Shown here: in pieces, positions 25,740-38,700 of the stretch
Position numbering within the stretch: position 1 is the first letter of the stretch
How the letters are laid out: the number at the start of each line of letters is the position of its first letter
Origin: Diorhabda sublineata
Lineage: Eukaryota > Arthropoda > Insecta > Coleoptera > Chrysomelidae
Direction: 5' to 3'
Assembly: GCF_026230105.1 (NCBI RefSeq)
Contig: NC_079480.1
Location: forward strand, 13,558,488-13,622,487
Length of the DNA: 64,000 nt
The notes under the pieces: generated by a model
Database searches by the model: none
The model's input: only the letters and a program-made list of their open reading frames with translations
Told to the model about the DNA's origin: nothing
Program-made: the position numbers and the translations under genes

Positions 25740-26204
25740 GCCATCATCCTGTACCTGTATTTAAAAGGGTTAAAAGGTAAGCAGATTTACGAAGATATGC
25801 TTAATACCCTTGTGATCAATGTCCTTCGTATGCGACCGTGAAAAATTGGACTGCAAGCTTCAAAATAGGTAACTTTTCCATTGAAGATGATGAGCTATCG
25901 GGAAGGCCAGTTTCTATGTCATTCATATGAACGCGTTCATCATATAGTTCGCTTCAATTTGGACATGAGAAAAATTGCTGCAAAATGGATCCCCAAATAT
26001 TTGAATATTGACCAAAAGCGTTCGACCTGTGCTCGATTTGAAAATGATGTAGACTTTTTAAATCGAATTGTTACGATGGATGAGATCCAGAAACAAAGCA
26101 AAGATCGATGGAATGGCGACACTCTGGTTCTTCATGACCTAAGAAGTTTCGTGTCCAAAAATCTGCTGGAAAAGTTACTTTGCGTTGAGACCCCAAAAAC
26201 TTAA
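25740..26204 (+). pseudogene. mariner transposase remnant, internally deleted
   Basis: Broken frames read GKQIYEDMLNTL, then FNLDMRKIAAKWIPKYLNID and ARFENDVDFLNRIVTMDE, i.e. the helix-turn-helix, linker and first catalytic block of a mariner transposase. After QKQSKDRWNGDTL it continues only to about residue 190 of the usual 340, then joins a 142-bp tandem repeat. Confidence 0.75.
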
Positions 26205-26545
26205 TAAAAAAGTTTCGCGCGCGCACGTTATGAGGTTTTTCAGATGAGTTTTCCGACACTTTCGATCACTTCTTACGAGGGTTTTCCGGCCTGCAAAACT
26301 TCTTGCACTATTACACCGCTCTTATTTGAGGCTTAAACCGCACGTTACAAAAGGTTTCGCGCGCGCACGTTATGAGGTTTTTCAGATGAGTTTTCCGACA
26401 CTTTCGATCACTTCTTACGAGGGTTTTCCGGCCTGCAAAACTTCTTGCACTATTACACCGCTCTTATTTGAGGTTTGAACCCCACGTTACTAAAGGTTTC
26501 ACGCGCGCCCGTTATGAGGTTTTTCAGCCAATTTTTTCGTTCGGG
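26205..26545. repeat. 142-bp tandem repeat, about 2.4 copies, CG-rich core
   Basis: GTTTCGCGCGCGCACGTTAT starts at 26,212 and 26,354, and a diverged copy at 26,496 (period 142). The first two copies are nearly identical. Each contains TTACGAGGGTTTTCCGG. The CpG density is striking in this AT-rich window. Confidence 0.85.
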
Positions 26546-28148
26546 AAAACCGGCTGGCATTTTCATATCCGACCTGTGCTGACCTTAAGAAGTGGCATTC
26601 GGTGATGTATTAAGTGGGTGCCGCCAGTTTACAAGCAGAAATGGCGCGCACCTTATCGACCCTGTTTTTTGTAGCTAGCTCTGGGACTAATTGTTCTGTC
26701 ATTTCGTCTCAAATATTTCATTATATTGTAGATTCTGGCTATACCTTCTTGGAACCTTTGCAAATTTCCGTGTATGATACAATGCGTTGTACAAGAAAAT
26801 AGAATTTTTTTTTACCAAACCCCAATAAAAGCATCCGACACAGAGCTCTCGTCGACTCTTTTCCCGTTGACATTTTTCAATAAAATTCATTTTTTATTCA
26901 AACAAACAGCAATTGAAGTATTGAAAAGTATTACCAGTAATTTTACCGCATGTTTCAAAAAAAAACTCTTCTCATTAATGACTTACTATTAACATCTAAA
27001 TATCGAAAACACTCGATGTTAGTTTCGGCGTGTAATCAATTTGGTTTTTGATGAAGTAACAATCAATTTGCATCCCCCATGTTAATAGAGCGAGTAAAAG
27101 GGGACATAATCAAATTTTAACGGTTATGATTACGTGACCAACGGCTACGCCCTCAAGGTATCAAAAACATCTAATTATAAAGTTATTAGAAGCTTCAACG
27201 TTTAGTATGGATTATTAAGCGATTGAAGGGGTGTGATCGCAAGTAAATAATTTATTTTATTATAGGCAGGGCCGATAAGGGAGTCGTCGGCCGCGTATTG
27301 GCGGGGTACTCCAATAATATCCATATATTGAGGAGGTCGTTTAAGATTTTTATTAATCACTATAAATATTTGTTTCATGGCAATAGTTATAGCTAGACTT
27401 TGATACTTTCTCAGTTATTTTGGTACTCTTATTCAAATTGAAACAAATTTTAATATTAATAACTTGTTTAAGATCCAAACACTGCACTAATACAACTGTA
27501 GTAGCTCATTGACAAACCGGAATAGGCTCAAATTAGTCACTAAATGATTATACACAAAAGTATAGCGAGTTATATTTCGATATGTTTTGTAAAATTTATT
27601 AAAAACTCAAAACTACAATCTTTTTACAGAATTGAATGAACATCATCATCAAACGATTCGTCGTACTCGGCAAATTTTAGAGTTCTCTTATAACTGGACA
27701 GGAGCGACTTCACGGTCCGTGTCGTGGACGCGCTCGTAACAATATCTATTTCAAATTCATACCTTTTTCATTTTGTTCACAAAAAAATTATATTTACAAA
27801 TGATTAAAATATTTCAAAACGTTTGATAGTGTACTGATGTAACGTCAGCTATCTTTGCTAAGAAGTCGTACTAGCTGAGTGCTATCCTCTTGTGTATAGT
27901 CATTGTGTTTGTGTCAAATCTTACACAAGTGAGTTATCTTCCTTTTCTAACCTATAAATTGTCCTCTTATTTGTGATGTCATCATTTAAACCAATTTCAA
28001 CTCGGGATCTTTCCCTAATTGATTACGAAGGGCATATGTATTAATCTGCTGATTAAAATCTCGATAGCAAATATAAAATTATTATCCATTTTAATAGATT
28101 TAAAATTGGGAAAGCTTTCCACATTTGGATTATGTATGACACACTGTA
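26546..28148. other. intergenic stretch without a recognised gene
   Basis: I see no convincing exon or transposase similarity. A GC-richer patch at 27,270-27,310 (GGCAGGGCCGATAAGGGAGT region) is unexplained. Confidence 0.4.
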
Positions 28149-29312
28149 TACAGGGTGTCCCACGACGAGTTAAAACTATCTGTATATGGTAAAATACTTA
28201 TAGTGAAATCATGAAAATTGATACGTTTAGGTTTTCGGATATGATCTTTTTAACTAAAATATTTTCAAAGATGACTAACTTCCGGTTCTATCGGAAATCG
28301 ACTGTGACTTTGTACTTTGAATAGAACACCCTATATATTAATACATTTTTAAAATATACGTAAAATTTAACTGTTGCAGACTCTTATAAATTATTTTTTT
28401 ACGAGAATACCTTTAAAGATATGAAAATGGTTTCTATTCGGTAGCTTTTAGCAATCATATGTATTTGAATCTATACTTGAAAATTTTTAATTCTATACGG
28501 GGTTTGTATAAAAAGTGTTCAAAGTTTAACTTCATAAATATCAAATTTCTTTATTTTTTTAAATAGAACCACCCGGTTTTTTCTATTTTAATGCATTCAG
28601 GGGTGAAAAATAAGGCAAAGTCATGTAAACTTTACCTATATCTTACCGTTATCCAGATATTAAATGTTTTCTGTAAACTTTTAGAGAGTCGGAAACGACT
28701 AAAAGTTGGAATAGGATTGGAAAATACAATTTGATTTGATTTTTTACAGACCTTGACAAGATAAAGAAATATATCTCTAAAAATTTACAGAAAGCATTAA
28801 ATATTCGGATAACGGTAAGGTTTAGGTATAGGAAAGTATACATACCTCTGAATGCATTAAAATAGAAAAAACCGGGTGGTTCTATTTAAAAAAAATAAAG
28901 AAATTTGATATTTATGAAGGTAAACTTTGAACACTTTTTATACAAACCCTGTATAAAATGAAAAGTTTTTCAACATAGATTGAAGTACGTCTGACTTTGC
29001 TATAAGCAACCTAATAGAAACCATTCTCATATCCTTAAGGATATCCTCGTAAAAAAATATTTTATAGGGGTCTGCAACGGTCAAATATTTCTCAAAAAAA
29101 TTAATAACTCAAAAATTATGCAGTTTTCGAAAAAAGTTTTTAAACAAAAGTATACTAAAATTTTACGCAGATGTCAAAAATGTATTAATATACAGGGTGT
29201 TTTATTTGAAATAACAAAGTTACAGTGGAAAATATTTTAGAAATTTTCATTATTTTACTATAAGTATTTTGCCATATACAGAAGTTTTAACTCGTCGTGG
29301 GACACCCTGTAT
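28149..29312. mobile_element. large foldback element, about 1.16 kb, arms over 500 bp
   Basis: The left end TACAGGGTGTCCCACGACGA is matched exactly in reverse complement at the right end (TCGTCGTGGGACACCCTGTA). Complementarity continues inward: for example AACCACCCGGTTTTTTCTAT at about 28,567 pairs with its complement at about 28,862, and GTTATCCAGATATTAAATG pairs near 28,790. Only about 85 bp in the middle are unpaired. No ORF of note. It lies just beyond the 3' end of the Ig-domain gene. Confidence 0.85.
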
Positions 29313-29395
29313 ATCCTTAAAAGAGGATGATGTGCAGTTCTTCTTGGGCAACGGAATGAAATAGAAAAAAAACTTCAAATTCTTACCAATTCTTA

Positions 29396-29401
29396 TTTAT
29401 T
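29396..29401 (-). terminator. poly(A) signal of the Ig-domain gene
   Basis: AATAAA on the minus strand, about 300 bp past the proposed stop codon at 29,703. It supports the terminal exon model but is common by chance in AT-rich DNA. Confidence 0.35.
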
Positions 29402-29702
29402 ATACAATGAGATACAAAAATAGCAATTCTATAATATATTTTTACAATTAAATGAAATTTACTAGACATTGATTACTTTTTTTAAATTACAATATTTGTT
29501 CGAAAACAATAAAAAACAGTCTTTTCTACAACTATCATATGATTTATGGATTATTAAGAGATTATTGATAAGTAATGACAGTACTTACTCTTGCAAATTA
29601 AAAAATAGTGACCTAAAAGCCCACGTATATTGCTAGAAATGTGCTAATCGAGTATTTTGCTGCATTAAACAGTCATCTCCACTATAGGCTTCCCATTCGA
29701 TG

Positions 29703-32700
29703 TTAAAAAATTCTATAGTCACCATAACATGCATCTAGAAAATTATATGAAGCTGTAAGCGTTCCTAAAACGCCTGAAATTATATAGACAACATAAATAA
29801 CAAATTAGAACAAGGAAAAAACCTCCCCTGCAACTTTTAATAATTGTCATATTGATAAGAATTAATAATATATTGTATTATATTTCCTGATAGTTGTAGA
29901 TAAAGTATAGTATTATTATATTCGCAAGTAATGGCTATTACCCACTCATTGAATAATGTACTATTATACGGTTTTTATAAATAAAATGGAATTAAAATCA
30001 TTTTAATATGAATTAAAACCAATAAAAGTGATGAAGAATGTTTATATGCAGTAGAAACACTCTCTGTAACAAAGAAGAAGATATTAGTAACCTTAAAATG
30101 AACATTCGATTATCGTGAAAATAAAAAGATTATTGAATATTTTTGGATTTGATGTAATTTAATTTTATTATGCGTTTGAAGGATTTTGATTACCTATAGA
30201 GAGACCGATAACGAGGTAAATAAATCTGAATTATACAGGTTGTTCCGGGAAAATAGAGTTGTGTTATACGACCCCTCGTTTCTGCGTTATAGGCCTTCAA
30301 AGTTGCGAGATCGGAACTTATATTTAAGTATTTTTTCTAAATTATACGATCGGATATTATGAATTTTTAATATATGTCCATGTGGTTTTTTTGATGTTAT
30401 GAAAAATTACTATCTGGAAGCCAAGGGTGGTTCATGTCCAATGTCACAGTATTATTTTCACATCATCTACCCACTCACCGAATTTTTTGCATCCCGGAAC
30501 TCCCTGTAGCGGATTATCCACGTATCTAGTCGATTCTACAATTTCTTAAAATTTCTATAACATCCAGAGAAGTTGAGACTATTTAAAAATTTACTAGTAA
30601 AAAAATCATATTCATCCACTTCTCCGACGACATTCCTTCACCCTCCCTCTCCCTTCAGTGTTTGCTCCAAGAAGTCGTAGCAAAGAAAAAGATAAATGAT
30701 TACTAATTCCATTTTCATTCTTGATATTAACTTATTTCTCCGATGTCAGATAAATTTTCGATTTTTTTACAATACAGAAATAAGTAAATTCCTTTCGAAA
30801 ATGTCAAGCTGCCACCTGCTGCTAACGAAAGAGCACTTCGGTTGATAAATATCGTGTGGTACGCCACCCACCCCTCCTGGTTGTTTCTCTCATAACCACG
30901 TAACACCATTTTCCTTTTATATTAGTTTTTGGTTTTGTGAATTATCCACAGCAACCTCTTTCATTGTCTTCATTCGTTCATGGTCTAAAGAACGCCATAT
31001 TTTTATTTATTTAAAGAAATTTATGAATTAAATAAATTTCACCAAGCAACGCTACTGCTTATCGCAGACTGTGTAGCAGGAATATTCCGAAGAAATTGTG
31101 TACATACGCCTTTCGACAGCTTCGGCCAATAGAAATGCATTTATGTTCATGATTCGATGTTTTCATTGGTAAACAGTGAAGATGATGAGTCCACGTGGAC
31201 TAACGGTAAAAATTATTCATGAAATATTGATTGTTCTTCGCATAAATGTCTTCTGCAATTGATATTTGAAGAACTATAAACGTGTCATACTAGAGTTCGT
31301 ATTTGCATTTGAAATTTTTAACTTTGTGATTTCAATTTTTGAAAAATGTCGCAACAAAAAAGTAGTATTTAGGAAAAATAGGAACTGTTTAAGCAAATTG
31401 AGAATGGTGCTACGAGAAAACAACAAATGAGGTTGTTATATGGAATAGAGAAATGTACAGTTCGAGACACTTTAAAACAAAAAGATAAATTGATGCGATT
31501 CGTAGCCAACTTCATTAACGAAAGCACTTTTGAAGAAGTGAATGGAACACATTTAGTGAGTCAACAAACAACTAGATGTAGCACTTTTACGTTGGGTCAC
31601 GTGAGATATGAGGAAGCGCCTGTTCAGGGTCTATTGTTGTTGCAATAACAAACAATTTTTTGAAATGCTGGGATTCGAGGGGACGCTTCGTCAGGTTCAA
31701 AAACGTCATGGAATAAGAGAAATTGGTCTTTACGTCGACCTACAGCTTGCTCAATATTTCAAAGAGGATTTTAAACAATTTCTTCAATCAGAAGGAGATT
31801 GTTCTGGAAATGTTTGTCAACACGAACTCTAGAATTTGAAAGCGAAAATCAAGCGAGACGGAGTGCGTGTAGTAATCAATGGCTAATAATTATAGCAATT
31901 CTACGGGATATTTTGATAAAGACCTAAAGAAAAGTCGAGACGTCAAATCATCTTTCAAAAATTATTAAAAAAACTAATTTTAAAACAGAAAAGACCTAAA
32001 ATCAAGAACAATTAGATGCATTAACTTATCAAAAGGTCTAGGAAATGAGAAATAAAAGAAATTTATGATTTACTTTACCAATAGTGGATAAAATCCTTTT
32101 TCTTGTAACTGAATACGTAGTTTGTGGTATATTTAGTTGACAGGAAAAGTCCTTTTCTTCCTTATCAATGTAAATTGTAGATTTGGCAGTAACGTCGAAT
32201 GCGTTGTTATTTGGCATGACGATCACTGTCGTATCATTCAAAAGTCTAAAAAAAAAAAACATTATGATCTTGAAATAACAATAAATTGAATGATTTCTCA
32301 ATTAATTAAATCAATACTGTCTATTTAATTAAGATGTTACTCTCCTTTCGAGTAAAAGCAAATGACTTATCTACTAATTAAAATGTATTTCTACAAAGGA
32401 TGCGAACCTCTGATCTCCGTGTTGGAAATTAAGCACTTCGACAACCTTACCAACTACACCGTTACGGCTCGATATAATTTTCGAGGAGATTTAGGTATAT
32501 AAGCAGCGAAGCCATTATACGAGGGTGGTATCAATAAAAAGCACATCAAACTAAAAAGTTGAAAATAATTTAAAACAAAAATGGATGAAAAATACTAGTA
32601 TTATTGGGGAAAAAGCGTCGGGCCTTCGATATACAAGAAATATGGAACAAAGTGCTCTTCCATGATGCGTAGGCTCTTCCTGCCCTTCGCTCAAATCTTC

Positions 32701-35700
32701 TGAATTTTCCGGAAATATAAGTGACTATGAAGTAACCGGTTTTGTGCTTATATCGAACCCCAATTTTTTTAATTATATCAAAAGGTCTTCTACAAGTTCA
32801 ATACAGTTTTCAGATTCTTTTTAACCTGAATTAAGAGAGATAGAAAAAGATATTCATTGTATATATTTGAGTGGGACGAGGGAGTTTTTATAGAGAGAAA
32901 GATTTATTGGAGTTGGATTTCATACAGGAGCTCCTTTTCTGCAGGGTTGTGATTGCGCTGTTTTAGGAAAAAAAACGACGACCAAATCTGGCTCGAAGAA
33001 GAAGAAAAGACAGCTCCAGTCTAAAAATCTGCCCTAACCAGGTTTATGGATATAGTTTTTTTGTTCTTCTCGTTTTTTTTTCTTTTAGAATCTTTTTTGT
33101 TTAATATTTGATAGGAAGCAGGTATCGTCGGCCATTTGAAAAACCGTAGAAAATCTGCAACACCGACGATCGATGAGGGGGAAACGAAAAGATTTTTATA
33201 ATTTTTTCATGACTTACCTTTCTCCCAAACGTATCGTTATATTTGGTATAGGGAAAACACCCTTCGCTATACATCTTATTTCGTAATTTCTGGATTCGAT
33301 CAAAACTAATTCAAGATCAAACGAAGAAGGAGGTACTGAAAAAAGAGGTAATTTACTTAATTGATTGAGAGAAAAAGCAAAGAATACACTATATAGGGTG
33401 TTCCGGGACTTTATGGAAAAAATTCGGGGGTAAATGACGTGGGAATAACGCTGCGGCATAAAAAAAATCTTATACAATCCCTCGTTTCTAAGTAATAGGC
33501 ATTCAAAGCTGCGAAAGCAGAACTTTATGGGCGGCTCATGCCCAATAGTTAACAATCTGTAATTTTCACAGGGATAGCCTGTACAATCTAAAGATAACAA
33601 TTTGATGAAATTATTGGTTTAGGAGTTATGTAGATTTTTAGATCGTTATACATGTCAAATAAACCGTTCGTCATAAATAATTACAAAAATTGTAATTATT
33701 TATTGAAATTTCTTACAGAAGATATCAAAACACAATAAAAAATTCCTTGAAAAACTTATTTTAATAATATTTTAATCAATAATTTTTATATCGTATTTAA
33801 AGCTTCAATATGGTGGAATTTATTTCAAGTGAATATGCCGACATGCATTTGATGTACGGTTTGGTTCCTGGTAACTCTTCAGAAGCCAGAAAGTTGTATA
33901 CTGAACGCTATCCGGGCAAATTTAAACCCTACCGTAGGTAAACAGGTTTGTCTTGGTAAATTAAGTGAACTAGTCAACAACGAATTATACGAACACCAAC
34001 TTGAAAGCGAAATGTATTAAATGCAGTTGATGCTGATGCCACAACTAGTGCACGCTAAATGTCATTACAATTTAACGTATCAACAACTATTCGTAGGATT
34101 CTCCAGGAGCAACTTCGTCATCACTTTCATAGCCTTGGAAGTTGAGGGTTATTCAGCAAGACTGGACAATGCTCGTTGGTTTTTAGATAAACAACGAATT
34201 GATGATACAATTGTTGGAAAATTACTTTCTACTGATGAAACTGGTTTCAAATTTTCCATAATTTACATTCGTGGACAGACGAAAATCCCCACGGTACAAT
34301 AGTGGGTAATAGAATTTTCTTATAATATTCCTCTAAACATTCGCAGACACATGTGGTTCATGCACGATGCAGCCTCTTAACTAATTGATGTAAAAAAAAA
34401 CATTTTTCCTTCCTAAAAAGTGGATTAGTTCATTTGCATGGCCACAACGTTCTCCTGAATTATATACAATGGATTCATTTTTTAAAAGATATTTTAAAAG
34501 CTTGGTATATGCAACACCGGTAAACACAAATAACGAAATAATGAATGATATTTCAAGTTTAAGAAATATCCTTCAAGGACTCCGGAAGTGTGTAGAAGTT
34601 TAAGGTGCCAATTTTAATACCTCCTGAAAGTATTTTACTAACAATTTATGATAATTTTTTTCGGAATATTTCATTATGACGAACTTTTTTCTTGGCATAT
34701 ACAACGATCTACAGATCTCCCAAACCTTAAATTTTATTTTAAATTTAAAGTTAAACGAAGAGTTCCTTTTTGTTGATCAATCGATTGAAAAAAAATTCAT
34801 TTCTGCTATCTTTAGATCATACAGGTTGTCCCTGTAAAAGTTAGTGATCGTTAACCATTAGGCATAAGCCGCCCCTGGCCTAGAATTATCTATTCCATCA
34901 ATAAAACTACATGGACATATATAATCATTCATTAAAAATTCATAATGTTCGGATGTATAATTTAGAAAATATAAGTTGTGATTTGGCAACTTTAAACACC
35001 TATAACTCAGAAACGAGGGGTCGTAAGAGACAATTTTTTGTATGTCACAGCATTATTTTCAAGTCATCTACTCGCTCCCAAATTTTTTGCATCAAAGTAT
35101 AAATGAAATGTTCTTATTATTATAAGATGAGCTATCCCGTACTGATGTGAGACCCTGTACAAACTTATTTTAGAATTCCACTCAATTAAATGAAAACAAT
35201 ATTAATTTTTTTCAATCATTATTTATTTTCAATTTCAAATAATTACAGTATCTCGTAAAAATACCATCACCTGTATAAAAATAAATTCAATTTGTCCCTA
35301 TAACGAATTCGGCGTTGCCTCTATGTCCTACTGTTCTTATTTCTGTTGTTATAAACAACTGTTTATTACATTCATTCATTGGTTACTCGGTCACGCGATA
35401 TGTAATGTTAATGTGAGAAGAATACAGATTATCTGAAAATAGTATGCGAATCTCACCTTTAACACTCTCTTAAATATAAGCGTATTTCGAAATCAATATT
35501 TCTTGTACCAAGTCCATTCAAGTGAGACCGTCAACTTATCCGGAGGGGAGAGTTTGGATACACTTGTTCGAGCGCGGTGTTGCCGATATTATGAAATTTA
35601 ATTACTAACCATGTAATTATTGATGAATTTATTGAATTCAAATTTCGCAAAATAAACATTGAATTATATCACTTCTATTCGCGGAAATATTTATCTTAAT

Positions 35701-38700
35701 GCATAATTATCGAAAATAAATAGTATTTATATACGTTTGTTTAAAATACGCCAATTCATCAAATGATAGGGTTTATAAATATTTATATGAAATGTTTGCT
35801 GTTTTTTTAGATATTTATTCATATATAAATCAAGTAAAAGTGATAGTGATTCATTTATATATTATCAAACAATTAATTTCTTCTTCCTAAAAATATTCAG
35901 GTTATAAATCTTGTAATTTTATTATTAATTTTTATAAACAATTCTAAAACTAATTTTAATAGTATTGTATTTATTCCAATAATTTTATAATAATTCGATT
36001 TATTAAAAATTATATTATACTGATATCCTCCACACCACAACATCCAGATAGCTTGGCAACATTGATTGCTCTCTATAAACTCGGGATAAACTAGAAAGTA
36101 TAGGTAGAAACGTACTAGGTACTGTTTGGATTAGGTTAATGTACAACATACGAAAGGTGAAGTTTGTTTTGACAATTATTGTAAGACTGAAATGTCACCC
36201 CTGAAAATCAATCAAATGTGAATTGTTTAAAAGATTTAACAGTGAAAAATGAGTGCGAAACCTTCGGTTTACCAAGGAAGCCAAATATTTGCTGGTCTTA
36301 CTGAATATACAGGGTTGAGAACAGATCAACTTAATTTTATTATCAGTCAGTTTGGCGCTTTGATTTTGTCCACGTTATACAGAACCGCGTTACACCCTAG
36401 TAAGACAAGAACCGAAATTAGACATGTATTTGGACTGGGTGTTGGTATTATTATGGGTTATTTCTGCTTCGGATATCAAGCTATTCATTTGGCGGGTTTA
36501 CCGGCAATTTGTTATATGGTATGTAATTTAATTAATTTTCATAATAAGTGAGAATCAAATTGTTTATTAAATTTTATTATTCACTGATTAAATACGATTT
36601 GTAAATATTTTTAATATTTCAAAGCGCGTTATGAAGAACGAAAACAATGTTTAACCTCAAAATTTACATTCCTTGAAAGTGACAAATTATACAGGGTTAT
36701 TTAACTAAACTTTTATCAAACAATTCAATTTCATTATACCTAAAATGTGATAAAAAAGTTGAATTGTATGGTATGGTTTTGGTACTATGGAAAGAGGAAA
36801 AAATAGGGTTAAAAATATTTTTCGATTTACATAAAAGTGGTTATAATAAAAAAATTATACATGGCGATATATGTAGTGTATTTGTATTACTAATTCATTC
36901 ACCGAAATCGTTAAGATTATAAAATTAGATGTCTTATCAAAGATTTATCGAGAATTTTTGATATGTACATAAGTTTGAGTCATGAGTTAAAATTATACAT
37001 TCATTTCCTGTCATATTTTTAATGTAACACGAAAATAAATGATTACTAACCGTGGTAGTAAATAGAATAAACATTATCGAAATTTAAGGTACCATAAAAT
37101 TAGTTATGTAAAGTACTTTATCTCAATCGACCATGTTCCTAAAACATTTATCGACAAACAAGACTTCAATTATTTTTATTTAGAAGTAAGGATATCTTTT
37201 ATTATTAACCTTTTAAAGACAATTTTTTGAAAATTTTTATTGTGGTGTATAAGGTACTCATAAAAAATGCCGAAAATGCTAATTTTTTGTGAAAACTGTT
37301 ATGACATGTGCCAAATTTGTCGCGTTTGTCACAGGAAACTTGTGATTTTGCCTTGCACTCGAAAAATTTACATTGTGCTATTCAGGAAGATGAACTTTGT
37401 TAACGCAACGCATTTCTTGGGCTGGTATCTGGGGGGTCCTCTTTTTTCTTCAAATCTAATTGCCGCAGTAGTGAACAACTTGTATATATGTTTATGTACA
37501 TTTGGGATCTCGTATACACTGCGACCCAAACGATCTATCGTGTCCCCCTTTCTTGCTGGGATACTGGAGAATTCATTGTTTACAGCTGATCAATTAATAC
37601 CACTTCTTTTAAAAAATCTCGAATGTGGGATGGCTTTAATTGCCACAGAATGCCAGAGTGAGCAACTTGGTGTGCCGCGCTTCTTAGATGTCACATGCTA
37701 GAATTTCTGCTAGATCAATTCAGCCTGTGGTATATAGTCATTGAAATTTTTAGCTAATAATTTTCTCCTTCACAATATAGTAGGATCCTGGTGTACTGTA
37801 GAGTACTGCCAGAGCGCACTCATCACATAATCTAACCTAAACAGGTTAGGTTAAGCGATAAGTTCTTGGAGTGAGACTGGTCGCATTTTGCTGCACACCA
37901 GAAGTGGACCCTGGAACTCGCAGTCCCCGAGGGAAGTCATACGTGACTTTGAAAACGATAGAATCAATCGTAACGAGGCGATTTGTTTTTGGAATGAGAC
38001 TGGTGACATCGGTACTCTTCAGTACACCAGATTGATCACCACGCGGCACAGTCTTTAGAATAGTCTCGCACAAGATTAAAACATTATAGCGCAGTGATAG
38101 AAATTAACTTCTCCTGCAGCTCCAATTTTTGGTCGAAGAAGCACTAGACGAAATGACTCTTTATTCCTGATAGGTTCCAATGTTTTTTGAGACGAAATTT
38201 GCTTTTAGATAGTAACATCTACTGCACGGAAAAGGCTAGAGTAGGAATATACAAACAAAAAAGGGCGAATGACACTTGGTTATGTTATGTATACCGAGTT
38301 AGTTTAGTTTTCGTATTTCTGGTTGGGTCTCTGGATGTGAAGAAGGTGCCGACAATCTTGGGTTGAAGCTATTGAAATATTGTTAGGACTCTAACCCTCA
38401 GTGGGTATTCCGCAGATTTATGAACACCTTGAGCTATCAGGAAGTGAAAAGAAGAAGAATCGCTTCAGCCAATACGTGATGGCAGAAATATTTTAGCTGA
38501 GCAGAAGGAAGACAAATATTCTGGAACGCCCAATCAAACTGCAGTCTGTAGAATCTAGGAAGGCATGGAGCTGCAACTATCAATTTACGAAGGTTTTAAT
38601 TTCGTAGAAGACTCTTCCTTCGAAGTCAAATGGATTTACCAGTCTCCATTTGACGTAATTTTTATTTGTAAGCATGAAGTAACGAAATATATGATACGAG

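Noticed and set aside
33336..33600. Upstream part of the minus-strand 128-codon ORF before the Ig exon
   Set aside because: Only the part from 33,335 to 33,218 is exon. The rest is MITE sequence before the splice acceptor.
37267..37701. 144-codon plus-strand ORF with many cysteines
   Set aside because: No recognisable domain, no conserved cysteine spacing and no transcript signals. Kept only as a remark on the intron.
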